From an uncultured Tenacibaculum sp. (GTDB taxonomy: Bacteria; Bacteroidota; Bacteroidia; Flavobacteriales; Flavobacteriaceae): 64,000 nt of DNA. Below, piece by piece: positions 25,835-36,331 of this stretch. The DNA is taken from positions 682,001 to 746,000 of the forward strand of contig NZ_CANMAX010000001.1 in NCBI RefSeq assembly GCF_947495995.1, written 5' to 3'. The position numbers and the translations under genes are program-made. Below the pieces are notes generated by a model that was not told the DNA's origin, searched no databases, and was given only the letters and a program-made list of their open reading frames with translations. The stretch's first letter is position 1, and every line of letters starts with the position of its first letter.

Positions 25835-27373
25835 ATGAAAACAGAATTAATTATTCGTTCAAATTCTTCTGATATTGATTTTGCCTTATTAAGAGATGGT
25901 AGACTTGTTGAGCTAAACAATGAAACCAGCGACAATAAATTCTCTGTCGGAGATATTTTTCTAGCAAAAATTGGAAAAGTAATGACAGGTTTAAATGCTG
26001 CTTTCGTTAATGTTGGTTATCCTAAAGATGGTTTTCTACACTATCATGATTTAGGACCCCAAGTACAATCGCTAAACAAGTTTATTAAAAAAGTAAGCAC
26101 AGGTAAATTTAAAGAGTTCACTTTAAGAAACTTTCGTTTTGAAGATGATATCGACAAAGACGGAAGTATTAACAACGTACTAAAATCAGGTCAAAATTTA
26201 TTAGTACAAATTGTAAAAGAACCGATATCTACTAAAGGCCCAAGGATAAGTTCAGAGTTATCGATTGCCGGTAGATATTTAGTTTTAGTCCCTTTTTCTA
26301 ACAGAGTGTCAGTATCACAGAAAATTACTGATAATAAAGAAAAAGAGCGTTTAAAAAAGCTAGCAAAAAGTATTAAACCGAAAGGGTTTGGACTTATTTT
26401 GCGAACTGTTGCAGAGGGTAAGAAAGTAGCAGAGCTTGACAAAGATTTACAAAACTCACTAAACAGATGGAAAACTTTATGTAAAAGAATTCCAAATACA
26501 AATACACCAACAAAAGTATTAAGTGAGTTAGATAGAGCATCTTCAATTTTAAGAGATGTGATGAATGATTCTTTTACAAGTATTGTAACAAACGATGAAA
26601 GCTTAATGATTGAAATTAAGGAATATTTACAAGAAATATATCCTGAAAAAGAAAAAATAGTTAAGCTTCATAAATCTAACATTCCTATTTTTGAAAAATA
26701 CGGTATTGAACGCCAAATAAAAACTTCGTTTGGTAGAACCGTATCTATGAGCAAAGGTGCCTATTTAGTAATTGAACATACTGAAGCATTACACGTAATA
26801 GATGTAAACAGTGGTAACCGCTCGAACAAAGCAAAAAACCAAGAAGAAACTGCTTTGGAAGTGAACTTAATTGCTGCTACTGAAATAGCAAGACAATTAC
26901 AACTTCGTGACATGGGAGGAATTATTGTTGTTGATTTTATAGATATGAAGTCTGCAGAAAACAGACAAAAATTATTTCAACACTTTAGAGAAGTTATGGC
27001 CTTAGATAGAACTAAGCATAAAATCTTACCGCCTAGTAAATTTGGTCTTGTACAAATTACAAGACAAAGAGTTAGACCTGAACTCGAAATAAAAACACGT
27101 GAACCTAATCCTAACAAGAATGGAGAAGTAGAAGCTCCAATTGTTTTAATCGATAAAATCGAAGCAGAATTAGACAAAATCTTAAATAGTCAAACAGAAT
27201 ACAAAGAGATTACCTTAAATGTACATCCGTTCATATTCGCCTATTTAACTAAAGGAATTATGTCTATTCGTTTTAATTGGTTGTTAAGACATAAAAAGTG
27301 GATTAAAATTATACCTAGAGATGCGTATCAATATTTACAATACCATTTCTCTTACAAGAAAAAAAATAAATAA
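25835..27373 (+). CDS. rng: Ribonuclease E/G family protein (RNase G)
   Basis: 512 aa. The S1-like domain is at about 35-130 (GDIFLAKIGKVMTGLNAAFVNVG, split in place). The catalytic core carries the Asp residues in HVIDVNSGNRS (about 320) and GGIIVVDFIDM (about 360). There is no long C-terminal scaffold, so it is RNase G-like. It processes rRNA and decays mRNA. The 150 bases upstream hold two small AT hairpins besides the terminator of the previous gene. Confidence 0.95.
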   Translation: MKTELIIRSNSSDIDFALLRDGRLVELNNETSDNKFSVGDIFLAKIGKVMTGLNAAFVNVGYPKDGFLHYHDLGPQVQSLNKFIKKVSTGKFKEFTLRNFRFEDDIDKDGSINNVLKSGQNLLVQIVKEPISTKGPRISSELSIAGRYLVLVPFSNRVSVSQKITDNKEKERLKKLAKSIKPKGFGLILRTVAEGKKVAELDKDLQNSLNRWKTLCKRIPNTNTPTKVLSELDRASSILRDVMNDSFTSIVTNDESLMIEIKEYLQEIYPEKEKIVKLHKSNIPIFEKYGIERQIKTSFGRTVSMSKGAYLVIEHTEALHVIDVNSGNRSNKAKNQEETALEVNLIAATEIARQLQLRDMGGIIVVDFIDMKSAENRQKLFQHFREVMALDRTKHKILPPSKFGLVQITRQRVRPELEIKTREPNPNKNGEVEAPIVLIDKIEAELDKILNSQTEYKEITLNVHPFIFAYLTKGIMSIRFNWLLRHKKWIKIIPRDAYQYLQYHFSYKKKNK

Positions 27374-27396
27374 GGCAATATTCTTATTAAGAAATT

Positions 27397-27431
27397 AAAA
27401 CCTACTTGGAATTATTCAGGTAGGTTTTTTT
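27397..27431 (+). terminator. Terminator after rng
   Basis: Arms AAAACCTACTTG and CAGGTAGGTTTT (one G-T pair) with a T run. It also lies just outside the end of the convergent patatin gene. Confidence 0.8.
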
Positions 27432-27436
27432 GTTTT

Positions 27437-29638
27437 CTAGAACCAAAATCCTAAATTAAAAAGAAGGAATTTATCTTCATGATCTGGAGACCAAGTGTAT
27501 TTCAACTCTATAGGCCCAATAATTGTTTCTATTCCATAACCTACTGCATAACCTGATTTCGTGTCTTTTAAGAGTTCTCCACGTCTAAAAACATTTTTTG
27601 CTACTCTACCGTAGTTTGCTATAAAACTTAGATAATTCTTCTTAAAAGGCTCATATCTTAAATGAAATTCTGATTTTAAGAAAGATTGATCTGTAAGTGA
27701 TGAAATATCATAACCATAAAACGGAATAAAATTATTGATATAATTCTGATTGTATCCTCCTACACGATAATCTAAAATCTCCGAATCTTCTTCTCCTAAT
27801 GTAGCTCCGAATTGATATGTATTTAAAAAAGTAAACTTTTTCCAAAACGTAGTTGCATAACTAAACAATGCATCTACTTGTGAATATTGATTGAATCGTA
27901 TACTTCCACTGGCAAAATCATTCAGACTTTCATTTCTGTTAGACCACATAAACCATCTGAAATTTGCATTCAGCAAAAATCCTTTTGTAGGAAACATACT
28001 TTTATCGAAGTTATCAATCTCTAAAAAAGCAAATGAATTTAAGTAACTACTATTATCAAAAACAGTTTCTTCATCGTTTGTTAAAAAAGTATCCGAAGAT
28101 ATTTTTAAATTCTTGAATTCTACTCCTAAACCAAATGCCGTTCTTTTATTAAATGTAGTTTGAGCAAAAACTCTGTTGGTAAAATCTCGATAATCTACAT
28201 TGATTTTATTCAAATTATTCTCGTTGAATAAAACATCCGTTTCAAAAGAATTATATCGAGAAGCAAACCCGTAACTCAATAAAAATCCGTTATCTATAAA
28301 ATACTGAAAATCGTATCTAACATCATCACCAATTACTAAATCTAAAGATAATTCATCGTTTGCCGAAAGTATTTTCTTTTGATTGTAGTTTAAAAGCACA
28401 CCTGTTTTGTACAGTAAATCGTAATGAACTCCGAGACTCAAAAAACTTTTAATATCATTTTCTTTAACTTTTAACTCTAACTTTTTTCCTTTAAAAGAAT
28501 TCTTTAATGTGTAATCGATTCTTTGAAAATTCTTTGTTGCTGTAAGTGTATTTATCTTTTTAGAAATATCTCGATACGATACAGAATCACCTTCTTTTAA
28601 TCTTAATTTTCCTAAAATATAATCTTGTGTGTAATGCTTATTTCCTTTTAAAATGATTCTATCAATTAGAAATAAATTATTCTCTTTATAAACTATTTTT
28701 TCTTTTTGCTTTTTATTTTTTTGCTTTTTAGCCAATTCTTTTAAAACTGAATAATAAGGCTTAACAGCTCTTATTCCCGCTTTTATAATTTCATCTTTTT
28801 TGTCGAAAGAAACTACAGTGTAATCGGCAATATCAGGATGAATATGTATATCTAGTTTTTTAACTTGTTCGTCTGACTTCTCATACATTTGAAAATTTAC
28901 AATCTGACTTAGTAATGATGCTACCGAAGATAATTCGTCTCGTTTCAATAACGTTCCTTGTACATTAACACCAATTACGATATCAACTCCTTTCTCCCTC
29001 ATTCTATCTACGGGAAAATTGTTTGCCACACCACCATCCATCAACAAGCGATTATCAACCTCAACAGGATTTAACAACGACGGAAACGAAGCACTTGCTC
29101 TTAATGCCAATGGAAGTGAACCTTTTTCTAAAACAACTTCTTTACCAGTTTCAGTATCTGTAGCTACACAGAAAAAAGGTGTTGGAAGTCTGAAGAAATC
29201 GTCAACATTATCTACTGGAGCCAATAATTCTGTTAGAAAATTAAGTACATTCTGACCTTTAGACAAACCTAAAGGAAGACCAATACTTCCATTCTTTATT
29301 GGTAAACTTACAGCAGTTTTTTCTAGATATGCTTTTTCAAAATACGATTTATCTTCACGAGAAATATTATCTTGAATCACATATAAAAAGTCTATATCTC
29401 GAATTATTTTTTCGATTTGATTTGGTGAATAACCCGCTGCATATAATCCACCAACAACAGCTCCCATACTAGTTCCTCCAATATAATCAATCTGCACACC
29501 CGCTTTCTCTAATTCTTGAAGTACACCAACATGAGCAAAACCTTTTGCTCCTCCTCCACTAAGAACTAAACCAATTTTAGGCTGTTCTTGTGCGTAGATT
29601 AGTATTGGTAGTATTAATATGGTTAGTAACTTTTTCAT
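27437..29638 (-). CDS. Patatin-like phospholipase with C-terminal outer-membrane beta-barrel
   Basis: 733 aa. A signal peptide (1-17) precedes the patatin domain with the oxyanion loop GGGAKG (28-33), nucleophile Ser57 in GGTSMG and the Asp of LLMDGGVANNFP (about 200). A POTRA-like segment (about 320-390, RIILKGNKHYTQDYILGKL) and a BamA/TamA-type barrel ending NLGFWF follow. This is the architecture of type Vd (PlpD-like) autotransported lipases. Its job may be phospholipid cleavage at the outer membrane or surface display. The stop overlaps the uvrC start region by 4 bases. Confidence 0.9.
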   Translation of the reverse strand: MKKLLTILILPILIYAQEQPKIGLVLSGGGAKGFAHVGVLQELEKAGVQIDYIGGTSMGAVVGGLYAAGYSPNQIEKIIRDIDFLYVIQDNISREDKSYFEKAYLEKTAVSLPIKNGSIGLPLGLSKGQNVLNFLTELLAPVDNVDDFFRLPTPFFCVATDTETGKEVVLEKGSLPLALRASASFPSLLNPVEVDNRLLMDGGVANNFPVDRMREKGVDIVIGVNVQGTLLKRDELSSVASLLSQIVNFQMYEKSDEQVKKLDIHIHPDIADYTVVSFDKKDEIIKAGIRAVKPYYSVLKELAKKQKNKKQKEKIVYKENNLFLIDRIILKGNKHYTQDYILGKLRLKEGDSVSYRDISKKINTLTATKNFQRIDYTLKNSFKGKKLELKVKENDIKSFLSLGVHYDLLYKTGVLLNYNQKKILSANDELSLDLVIGDDVRYDFQYFIDNGFLLSYGFASRYNSFETDVLFNENNLNKINVDYRDFTNRVFAQTTFNKRTAFGLGVEFKNLKISSDTFLTNDEETVFDNSSYLNSFAFLEIDNFDKSMFPTKGFLLNANFRWFMWSNRNESLNDFASGSIRFNQYSQVDALFSYATTFWKKFTFLNTYQFGATLGEEDSEILDYRVGGYNQNYINNFIPFYGYDISSLTDQSFLKSEFHLRYEPFKKNYLSFIANYGRVAKNVFRRGELLKDTKSGYAVGYGIETIIGPIELKYTWSPDHEDKFLLFNLGFWF

Positions 29639-31434
29639 TTCTCTTTTTTTTCATGAAAGTAGTCGTATACTTTTTTAGCTCTAGCATTACCTACTACTTC
29701 TATTAACTCTCCTAATGTAGCGCTTTTTACTCTTTTGGCTGATTTAAATTTACGTAATAAACTTGTTATGGTTTGTTTACCAACATTCGGAATTTGCTCT
29801 AATTCTGATTGAATAGCACTTTTACTTCGCTTATTTCTATGGAAAGTGATTCCGAATCGATGGGCCTCATTTCGAAGATATTGGATGATTTTTAAACTTT
29901 CAGATTTCTTATCTAAATACAAAGGAACACTATCTCCTGGATAATAAATTTCTTCTAATCGTTTTGCAATTCCAATAATTGCAATTTTTCCTCTCAGTCC
30001 TAAAACATCTAGACTTTTTAATGCTGAAGAAAGCTGACCTTTACCTCCATCAATGACAATTAATTGTGGTAATGGTTTATCTTCTTCAAGTAATCTTCGA
30101 TATCTTCTGTACACCACTTCTTCCATAGAAGCAAAATCATCTGGGCCTTCTACAGTTTTTATATTAAAATGTCTGTAATCTTTCTTACTTGGTTTACCGT
30201 CTTTAAACACAACACAAGCAGCAACCGGATTTGTTCCTTGAATATTGGAGTTATCGAAACATTCAATATGTCTAGGTTCAACACTTAAACGTAAATCTTT
30301 TTGCATTTGAGCCATAATACGTTTTGTATGACGATCTGGATCTACAATCTTAATTTGCTTAAACTGTTCTTGTCTGTAATACTTTGCATTTCTAAGCGAT
30401 AAGTCTACAATTCTTTTTTTGTCTCCTAACTTCGGAACTGTAACTTTTATTTGTTCACCTACATCTACCTTAAACGGCACATATATTTCTCGTGATAAAG
30501 AATTAAAACGCTGTCTGGTTTCAACAATAAATAACTCTAGTAATTCTCTATCAGTTTCCTCTAATTTCTTTTTGATTTCAGTTGTATATGACTGGATAAT
30601 TGCCCCGTTCATAATCTTAAAGAAATTCGCATATCCGTGAGTTTCATCTGAAGTAATAGAGAAAACATCAACGTTGTTGATACTCGGATTAACAATGGTA
30701 GATTTTGCTTGATAATTTTTTAAAGAATCGAGTTTATCTTTAATTCTCTGTGCTTCTTCAAAATTCATATCAGCAGCATAATCCATCATAATATTATGCA
30801 AGCTCTCTAAACTCTCTTTGAAATTTCCTTTAATAATATTTCGGATTGCTCTTATGTTTTCTATATAAGAAGATTCATCTTGATAATCTTCACAAGGTCC
30901 TTTGCAGTTTTTCAGATGATACTCTAAACAAACTTTATATTTTCCTGCATCGATTTTTGGCTTACTTAAATCGTAATTACAAGTACGTAACGGATAAAGC
31001 TGCTTTATTAAATCTAATAAATTATGAACCGTTTTTACACTTGTATATGGACCAAAATATTCTGAACCATCTTTGATTACTCTTCTCGTTACAAAAACTC
31101 GAGGAAAACGTTCCTTTTTAATACAAATCCAAGGATATGATTTATCATCCTTTAACAGTACATTATATCTAGGCTGATATTTCTTTATTAAGTTATTTTC
31201 AAGCAGTAAAGCATCGGTTTCAGAATCAACAACAATATGTTCAATTCTGGTGATTTTTTTTACTAAAACTCTAGTTTTACCATACTCGTGATTTTTAGTA
31301 AAATATGAAGAAACTCTTTTCTTTAAATTCTTTGCTTTACCAACATATATAATAGTATCATTTTTATCAAAATATTGATAAACCCCTGCTGAATTCGGTA
31401 ATGTTTTTACTTGAAGTTCTAAGTCTGTTGGCAT
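29635..31434 (-). CDS. uvrC: Excinuclease ABC subunit C
   Basis: About 599 aa from the ATG at 31434; an ATG eight codons upstream is less likely. The GIY-YIG domain (LPNSAGVYQYFD...IIYVGKAKNLKKRV), UvrB-binding region (about 205-240) and RNase H-like endonuclease domain (ECFDNSNIQGTNPVAACV, VIDGGKGQL) are all present, followed by the C-terminal helix-hairpin-helix. It makes both incisions in nucleotide excision repair. Confidence 0.97.
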   Translation of the reverse strand: MPTDLELQVKTLPNSAGVYQYFDKNDTIIYVGKAKNLKKRVSSYFTKNHEYGKTRVLVKKITRIEHIVVDSETDALLLENNLIKKYQPRYNVLLKDDKSYPWICIKKERFPRVFVTRRVIKDGSEYFGPYTSVKTVHNLLDLIKQLYPLRTCNYDLSKPKIDAGKYKVCLEYHLKNCKGPCEDYQDESSYIENIRAIRNIIKGNFKESLESLHNIMMDYAADMNFEEAQRIKDKLDSLKNYQAKSTIVNPSINNVDVFSITSDETHGYANFFKIMNGAIIQSYTTEIKKKLEETDRELLELFIVETRQRFNSLSREIYVPFKVDVGEQIKVTVPKLGDKKRIVDLSLRNAKYYRQEQFKQIKIVDPDRHTKRIMAQMQKDLRLSVEPRHIECFDNSNIQGTNPVAACVVFKDGKPSKKDYRHFNIKTVEGPDDFASMEEVVYRRYRRLLEEDKPLPQLIVIDGGKGQLSSALKSLDVLGLRGKIAIIGIAKRLEEIYYPGDSVPLYLDKKSESLKIIQYLRNEAHRFGITFHRNKRSKSAIQSELEQIPNVGKQTITSLLRKFKSAKRVKSATLGELIEVVGNARAKKVYDYFHEKKEK

Positions 31435-31515
31435 GTAACGAAAATACAATTTATTCAATTAAGTTAACTGAATAATGCATTTAAACTACGATCTCGTTAT
31501 AATGTGAATGCTAGA

Positions 31516-32559
31516 TTACATTGCTTTTTCAAGCGTAAAAGAAAACTCCGATCCTTCACCAAAAGTACTTTTAAGAAGAATGGTTTCGTTATGTGCTTCA
31601 ATGATATGTTTTACAATAGATAAACCTAAACCTGAACCTCCTTGTTCTCTAGATCTACTTTGATCTACTCTATAAAAACGTTCAAATAATCTAGGAATAT
31701 GTTCTTGTTTTATTCCTTCACCATCATCAATTATTTTAATGACAAACTTGTTTTCATTGTAAGATTCTACACTTGCAGTAGTAACACCATCTACTTTTCC
31801 GTATTTAATAGAATTTACAATCAGGTTAATTAAAACTTGCTCTATTCTTTCAACATCTCCTTTTACAAATAATGGAAAATCGTAAACTTTATCGAATACC
31901 AATTGTATGTTTCTCTTTTTGGCTTTCATTTCAAAAAGATCAAAAACAGTTTGAATCAACTCGATAATATTAAAAGGCTCAATCTTCATTTTCATTCCGT
32001 CTGTTTCCAATTTAGCAATCATGTCTAAATCTTTAACAATGGAAGTTAAACGTTCAACTCCTTTATTTGCTCTTTCTAAATATTTATCACGAATTACCTT
32101 ATCGTTTGCTGCACCTTCAATTAATGTTAGAATATAACCTTGAACTGTAAATAGAGGTGTTTTTAATTCGTGAGCAACATTTCCTAAGAAATCTCTACGG
32201 AATGAATCTCGCTCTGTTAAGTTTGCAATTTCTTCTTTTTTATCCTCAACATATTCTTGTACAGTCTTGGTAAAGTCTTCAATATCTGTAGTTATTTTAT
32301 CTCGTTTTAAATCACTTATATCTAAAATCGAAATATCTTGATACAGTTTTTTTACTCTTTGATAAATAAAATGTTCTGCTCTGTATTGGATAACAAAAAA
32401 TGAGGCCGTAAATACTATAATACCAAAAATGATAATAGCTACTAAACCTAAAGATTTAAAAAAAGACAGGTAAGAAAAAACTGCAATAATAACAGAAATC
32501 AATGTTAAATACAGCGCCGATGTTAGCGCATACCTGTATGTTTTTCTTAGTTTATTCAA
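31516..32559 (-). CDS. phoR: PhoR-like sensor histidine kinase
   Basis: 347 aa with two membrane helices (about 12-30 and 36-56), a short linker, the H-box NVAHELKTPLFTVQGY (His about 133) and ATPase boxes NLIVNSIKYG, DDGEGI and GSGLGLSIVKHI. It follows the PhoB-like regulator by 21 bases. Phosphate sensing is inferred from family resemblance. No Pst genes are in view. Confidence 0.85.
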   Translation of the reverse strand: MNKLRKTYRYALTSALYLTLISVIIAVFSYLSFFKSLGLVAIIIFGIIVFTASFFVIQYRAEHFIYQRVKKLYQDISILDISDLKRDKITTDIEDFTKTVQEYVEDKKEEIANLTERDSFRRDFLGNVAHELKTPLFTVQGYILTLIEGAANDKVIRDKYLERANKGVERLTSIVKDLDMIAKLETDGMKMKIEPFNIIELIQTVFDLFEMKAKKRNIQLVFDKVYDFPLFVKGDVERIEQVLINLIVNSIKYGKVDGVTTASVESYNENKFVIKIIDDGEGIKQEHIPRLFERFYRVDQSRSREQGGSGLGLSIVKHIIEAHNETILLKSTFGEGSEFSFTLEKAM

Positions 32560-32580
32560 AAAATACTATGTGATTAATTA

Positions 32581-33276
32581 CTACTTGTCTGTTTCTAAAA
32601 CAAACTTATATCCAACTCCTTTTACAGTTTTAAAGTGATGGTCTCCAATTTTTTCTCTTAGCTTACGAATATGAACATCGATAGTTCTTCCACCTACAAC
32701 TACCTCATTTCCCCAAACACTATCTAAAATAGTTTCCCTTTTAAATACTTTACCTGGTTTAGAAGTTAATAAAGAGAATAATTCAAATTCTTTTCTAGGA
32801 AGCGTGATTTTTTCTTCTCCTTTGAAAACAACATATTCATCCCTATTAATTAAAATGTCTCCGATTTTAGTTGTAGCTTCAGAAACTGTATCTGTTTTAA
32901 GTCTTCTTAATAATGACTTAATTTTACTAACCAATACCTTTGGTTTAATTGGCTTTGTAATATAATCGTCTGCACCAGCATCAAAACCTGCTACTTGAGA
33001 GTAATCTTCACCACGAGCAGTTAAAAAAGAAATAATAACATTCTCTAATGGTTTTATATCTCTAATTTTCTCACAAGCTTCAATACCATCCATTTCTGGC
33101 ATCATTATATCTAATAAAATTAAGTGAGGTGTAATTTTTCTAGCGATTTTTACCCCTTCAGCTCCATTAGTCGCAGTAAAAACTTGATAACCTTCAGATC
33201 TCAAATTGTATCCAACAATTTCTAAAATATCTGGTTCATCATCAACTAATAAAATCTTAATATCGTTAGTATTCAT
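32581..33276 (-). CDS. phoB: PhoB/OmpR-type response regulator
   Basis: 231 aa. The receiver domain has the acidic pair DDEPD and the phospho-Asp in LILLDIMMPEMDG (about D55). The winged-helix output domain ends with VVGGRTIDVHIRKLREKIG and TVKGVGYKF. It forms a two-gene operon with the kinase. The naming as PhoB is by similarity. Confidence 0.87.
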   Translation of the reverse strand: MNTNDIKILLVDDEPDILEIVGYNLRSEGYQVFTATNGAEGVKIARKITPHLILLDIMMPEMDGIEACEKIRDIKPLENVIISFLTARGEDYSQVAGFDAGADDYITKPIKPKVLVSKIKSLLRRLKTDTVSEATTKIGDILINRDEYVVFKGEEKITLPRKEFELFSLLTSKPGKVFKRETILDSVWGNEVVVGGRTIDVHIRKLREKIGDHHFKTVKGVGYKFVLETDK

Positions 33277-33455
33277 ACAGTTATAATTATAGTGCTAAAC
33301 AACCCAAAAGTAACGATAAAATAACAAAAACAGTTAATGACACTTTAACTTAATGTTGATTTAATATTAATAAAAGCATTTAACACAACTATTAAATATC
33401 AGATGCTTAACATTAAATTAAAGTAAAAAAACTATGTATGAGTCAGCTAATTTTC

Positions 33456-33463
33456 TAATTTTG
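33456..33463 (+). promoter_or_regulatory. Promoter -7 element of the T9SS cargo gene
   Basis: TAATTTTG matches TAnnTTTG and lies 28 bases before the ATG at 33492. Confidence 0.45.
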
Positions 33464-33491
33464 AGTGCATTTTTTAATAAAACGGGATAAT

Positions 33492-35621
33492 ATGAAAAAA
33501 AACTACTTTTTAACTTTATTACTAACTTTTATATTTAGTTCTGCTTTTTCTCAGGACTTAGTAATAACTGGTGCTATTGACGGACCTTTACCTTCAGGTG
33601 CGCCTAAAGCTATTGAATTATATGTCGTAAATGACATTGCTGATTTAAGTATTTATGGTATTGAATCTACCACAAACGGAGCTACTGCTGCTGGAGCTGA
33701 GTATACATTCCCTGCTGATGCAGTAACAGCTGGCACATATATTTATTTGTCATTTGAAGACACACTTATTAATCAATATTTAGGAATTACTCCTCAATAT
33801 GTTGATAACGTGATAAACGTAAATGGAGATGATACTGTTATTTTGTATAAGAATGGAACAATAGAAGATCTATTGGGAAGAATTGGTCAAGATGGTACTG
33901 GTGAAGATTGGGATTATGTTGATGGATGGGCATATCGAAAAGACGGACAAGGACCAAGTGCTACTTTTAATCCAAATGAATGGACATTTAGTGGACCAAA
34001 CGCCCTTGATGGATGTGATAAAAGTGATGATTCTGGAATAAACGCTGACTGTTCTTCTGTATTTCCTGTTGGAACATATGCCGCAACAGCTTCTACTACA
34101 CCTTCATTAACAATTAGCTCTCCTTCAAACGGATCTACAATATCTTTTACAGATATGGCAACAGTTAAGTTTTCTGTAAGTAATTTCAACGTTGCTCCTG
34201 GAGGTACAGGAGACGGTTATATAAAATGGACATTGAATAGCGTAGCTCAAGCTGATAAATTTGACACTGATGATATCACTTTTACTACTACAGGAGGAAC
34301 TACTTACGAAATATATATGGAGTTAGTTGATAATGCTGGAAATGCTTTATCAACTCCTGTAAATCAAACAATTTCTTTTACTGTAGGACTTCCGTGTGAT
34401 ATTCAAGTAAGTACAATTACAACATCATGTGTTACAGAAACTTCTGGTGTAGACACTTACAATGTTTCTATAGGTTTTACAGGAGGAGGAACCTCTACAT
34501 ACATGTTAACTGCTGATAACGGAACAGTAGGTGGAGATAATCCTTCAATGATGACAACAGGAACAATTACTATCTCTGGGATTACCGAAGGAACAAATAT
34601 TGTTTTTACTGTTAAAGGAGATACAAGCAATAGTAGTTGTGATTTTACGAGAAATATTTCAAGCCCAACTTGTAAAGGTTTACCTTTTATTGAAACTTTT
34701 GATTATGCTGATGCTGCTGTTTTATCTGACCAAGCAGACTGGGAAAGTGTAAACTCTGGAGATGATATAATTACTGCTACAGGTAGTTTAACTTATAGTG
34801 GATTAAAGCCTTCTGAAGGAAATAAAATTACGTTTAATGGATCAGGAGCTGAATCTTTCACTAAATTTACTGATGTATCTTCAGGAACAGTATATAGTTC
34901 TTTTTTATTAAAAGTTTCTGCTTTCCAAACTGGTACTAATCCTGATACTATAGATGGTGGATATTTTGCTGGTTTAGCTGCAGGTACATCATCTTATGAT
35001 GCTAGATTATGGGTTAGACCGAATCCAGATACTAGCGGAACTACATTTGATATTGGTTTTGGGCCAGAAAGTTCAAATCCTCCTTTTACAACATCTACTT
35101 ATAATTTAGGAGATGTATTATTTATTGTAATGGCTTACGATTTAGATAATGATGTTGTAAGCTTATGGATTAATCCAGATGCTGCAACTTTTGAAGGAGC
35201 TGCACCTACTGCAGATTTAGGAGGAAATGACACTAATGCTCCATCTTCTATTAACACTTTTATTTTAAGACAGGATTCAACAAACGAAACTCCAACTATT
35301 GAAATAGATGAATTAAGAATTGCTAAGACTTGGGCCGAAGTAACACCTAAAGACACTACAACTGCTTCTGTAATAGAAAATGAAATAGATGGTTTTGCGG
35401 CATATCCAAACCCTATCAATGGAAAATCACTTACAATTACTTCTTCATCTATCGACAATAAGAAGGTTCAAATCTTTAATATGATCGGTAAAGAAGTATA
35501 TCAAACTTCTATATCTGGAACAAACAATCGTATTGATGTTTCTGGTGTAAGTTCTGGAATGTATATTTTAAAAGTTGTAGAAGCTAACAAAACTGCAACT
35601 CAAAAGTTAATTATCAAATAA
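33492..35621 (+). CDS. Secreted protein with lamin-tail-like domain and T9SS sorting domain
   Basis: About 709 aa from the ATG at 33492. A signal peptide (1-20, ending FSQ) is followed by an N-terminal domain of the lamin-tail (LTD) type often linked to flavobacterial nucleases (PKAIELYVVND, GDDTVILYKNG). Ig-like segments rich in Ser, Thr and Gly follow, then a C-terminal type A sorting domain (about 635-709: AYPNPINGKSLTI, VQIFNMIGKEVYQ, SGMYILKV, LIIK). It is exported by the type IX system and probably anchored or released at the surface. No catalytic domain is recognised. Codon use is richer in Thr/Gly repeats than in neighbours, as usual for such proteins. Confidence 0.85.
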   Translation: MKKNYFLTLLLTFIFSSAFSQDLVITGAIDGPLPSGAPKAIELYVVNDIADLSIYGIESTTNGATAAGAEYTFPADAVTAGTYIYLSFEDTLINQYLGITPQYVDNVINVNGDDTVILYKNGTIEDLLGRIGQDGTGEDWDYVDGWAYRKDGQGPSATFNPNEWTFSGPNALDGCDKSDDSGINADCSSVFPVGTYAATASTTPSLTISSPSNGSTISFTDMATVKFSVSNFNVAPGGTGDGYIKWTLNSVAQADKFDTDDITFTTTGGTTYEIYMELVDNAGNALSTPVNQTISFTVGLPCDIQVSTITTSCVTETSGVDTYNVSIGFTGGGTSTYMLTADNGTVGGDNPSMMTTGTITISGITEGTNIVFTVKGDTSNSSCDFTRNISSPTCKGLPFIETFDYADAAVLSDQADWESVNSGDDIITATGSLTYSGLKPSEGNKITFNGSGAESFTKFTDVSSGTVYSSFLLKVSAFQTGTNPDTIDGGYFAGLAAGTSSYDARLWVRPNPDTSGTTFDIGFGPESSNPPFTTSTYNLGDVLFIVMAYDLDNDVVSLWINPDAATFEGAAPTADLGGNDTNAPSSINTFILRQDSTNETPTIEIDELRIAKTWAEVTPKDTTTASVIENEIDGFAAYPNPINGKSLTITSSSIDNKKVQIFNMIGKEVYQTSISGTNNRIDVSGVSSGMYILKVVEANKTATQKLIIK

Positions 35622-35645
35622 ATTAAAGTTTATTTAAGTTTATAG

Positions 35646-35677
35646 TAAAAGAGAGGTTGTATGAGCCTCTCTTTTTT
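35646..35677 (+). terminator. Terminator after the T9SS cargo gene
   Basis: Arms AGAGAGG and CCTCTCT with a loop of about 8 bases and a T run. Confidence 0.75.
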
Positions 35678-35707
35678 ATTTCTGCAATTCGCAGTATCTT
35701 TCTTTCA

Positions 35708-36331
35708 ATGAAAAATATATTTCTAATCATATTTGTATTTTTAATCACTTCAGGGTTTTCACAGTCGAACTTTAAGAAATTTAAACAATTATCTTCTCCG
35801 AAAAAATGGTGGGTAATTTTTCATCCTTTCAAAGCAAAAAAGGCCCTTGAAATTTCTAAGGAAGCTAGCCGTGTTTCTGATAGTATTAGACAAACAGATT
35901 TATTAGATAGAGATCATGCTGGCGGACAGGTTGATGCTTTTAGACATGCATACTGGATGGCTAGATTACGTCAAGAAATTGGAAAACCTGCCGCAAGAAC
36001 ACTTGGAAAAGCGCACGAAAAAGAAAACTATTTAATGTATAAGAAGAGAAAACTTGAAGAGGGCATTGTTCCTGATCAAATTTCTTCTGAAATGGATTTA
36101 TACAACAATGATATTGGTCTCACTTTAACTATAAAAGGTTGTAAAACTTCAAAAAAAGGCTTAATTCACAAAGTAGCTAATGCTATTAAAAAAGGAAAAA
36201 TGAAGGTTATTAAAAAGAATAAAAAAGGCGAGTTTTTAACCTTTGATGATAAAAAAATAGAGCCTAAATCTTTACAAGGAAAATGGAAAAACAATAAATG
36301 TTTAGTCGATTCAAACTATAAAAGAAATTAG
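35708..36331 (+). CDS. Secreted hypothetical protein with DAxRHAYW motif
   Basis: 207 aa from the ATG at 35708, chosen because it opens a clear signal peptide (ending SGFSQ). An earlier ATG at 35657 overlaps the terminator. The core has HAGGQVDAFRHAYWMARL and, later, EMDLYNNDIGL. This RH-containing helical motif recurs in small Bacteroidota proteins grouped as DUF6973-like, as far as I recall. The C-terminal third is Lys-rich. Function unknown; the invariant Asp, Arg and His suggest a metal site or hydrolase. Confidence 0.7.
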   Translation: MKNIFLIIFVFLITSGFSQSNFKKFKQLSSPKKWWVIFHPFKAKKALEISKEASRVSDSIRQTDLLDRDHAGGQVDAFRHAYWMARLRQEIGKPAARTLGKAHEKENYLMYKKRKLEEGIVPDQISSEMDLYNNDIGLTLTIKGCKTSKKGLIHKVANAIKKGKMKVIKKNKKGEFLTFDDKKIEPKSLQGKWKNNKCLVDSNYKRN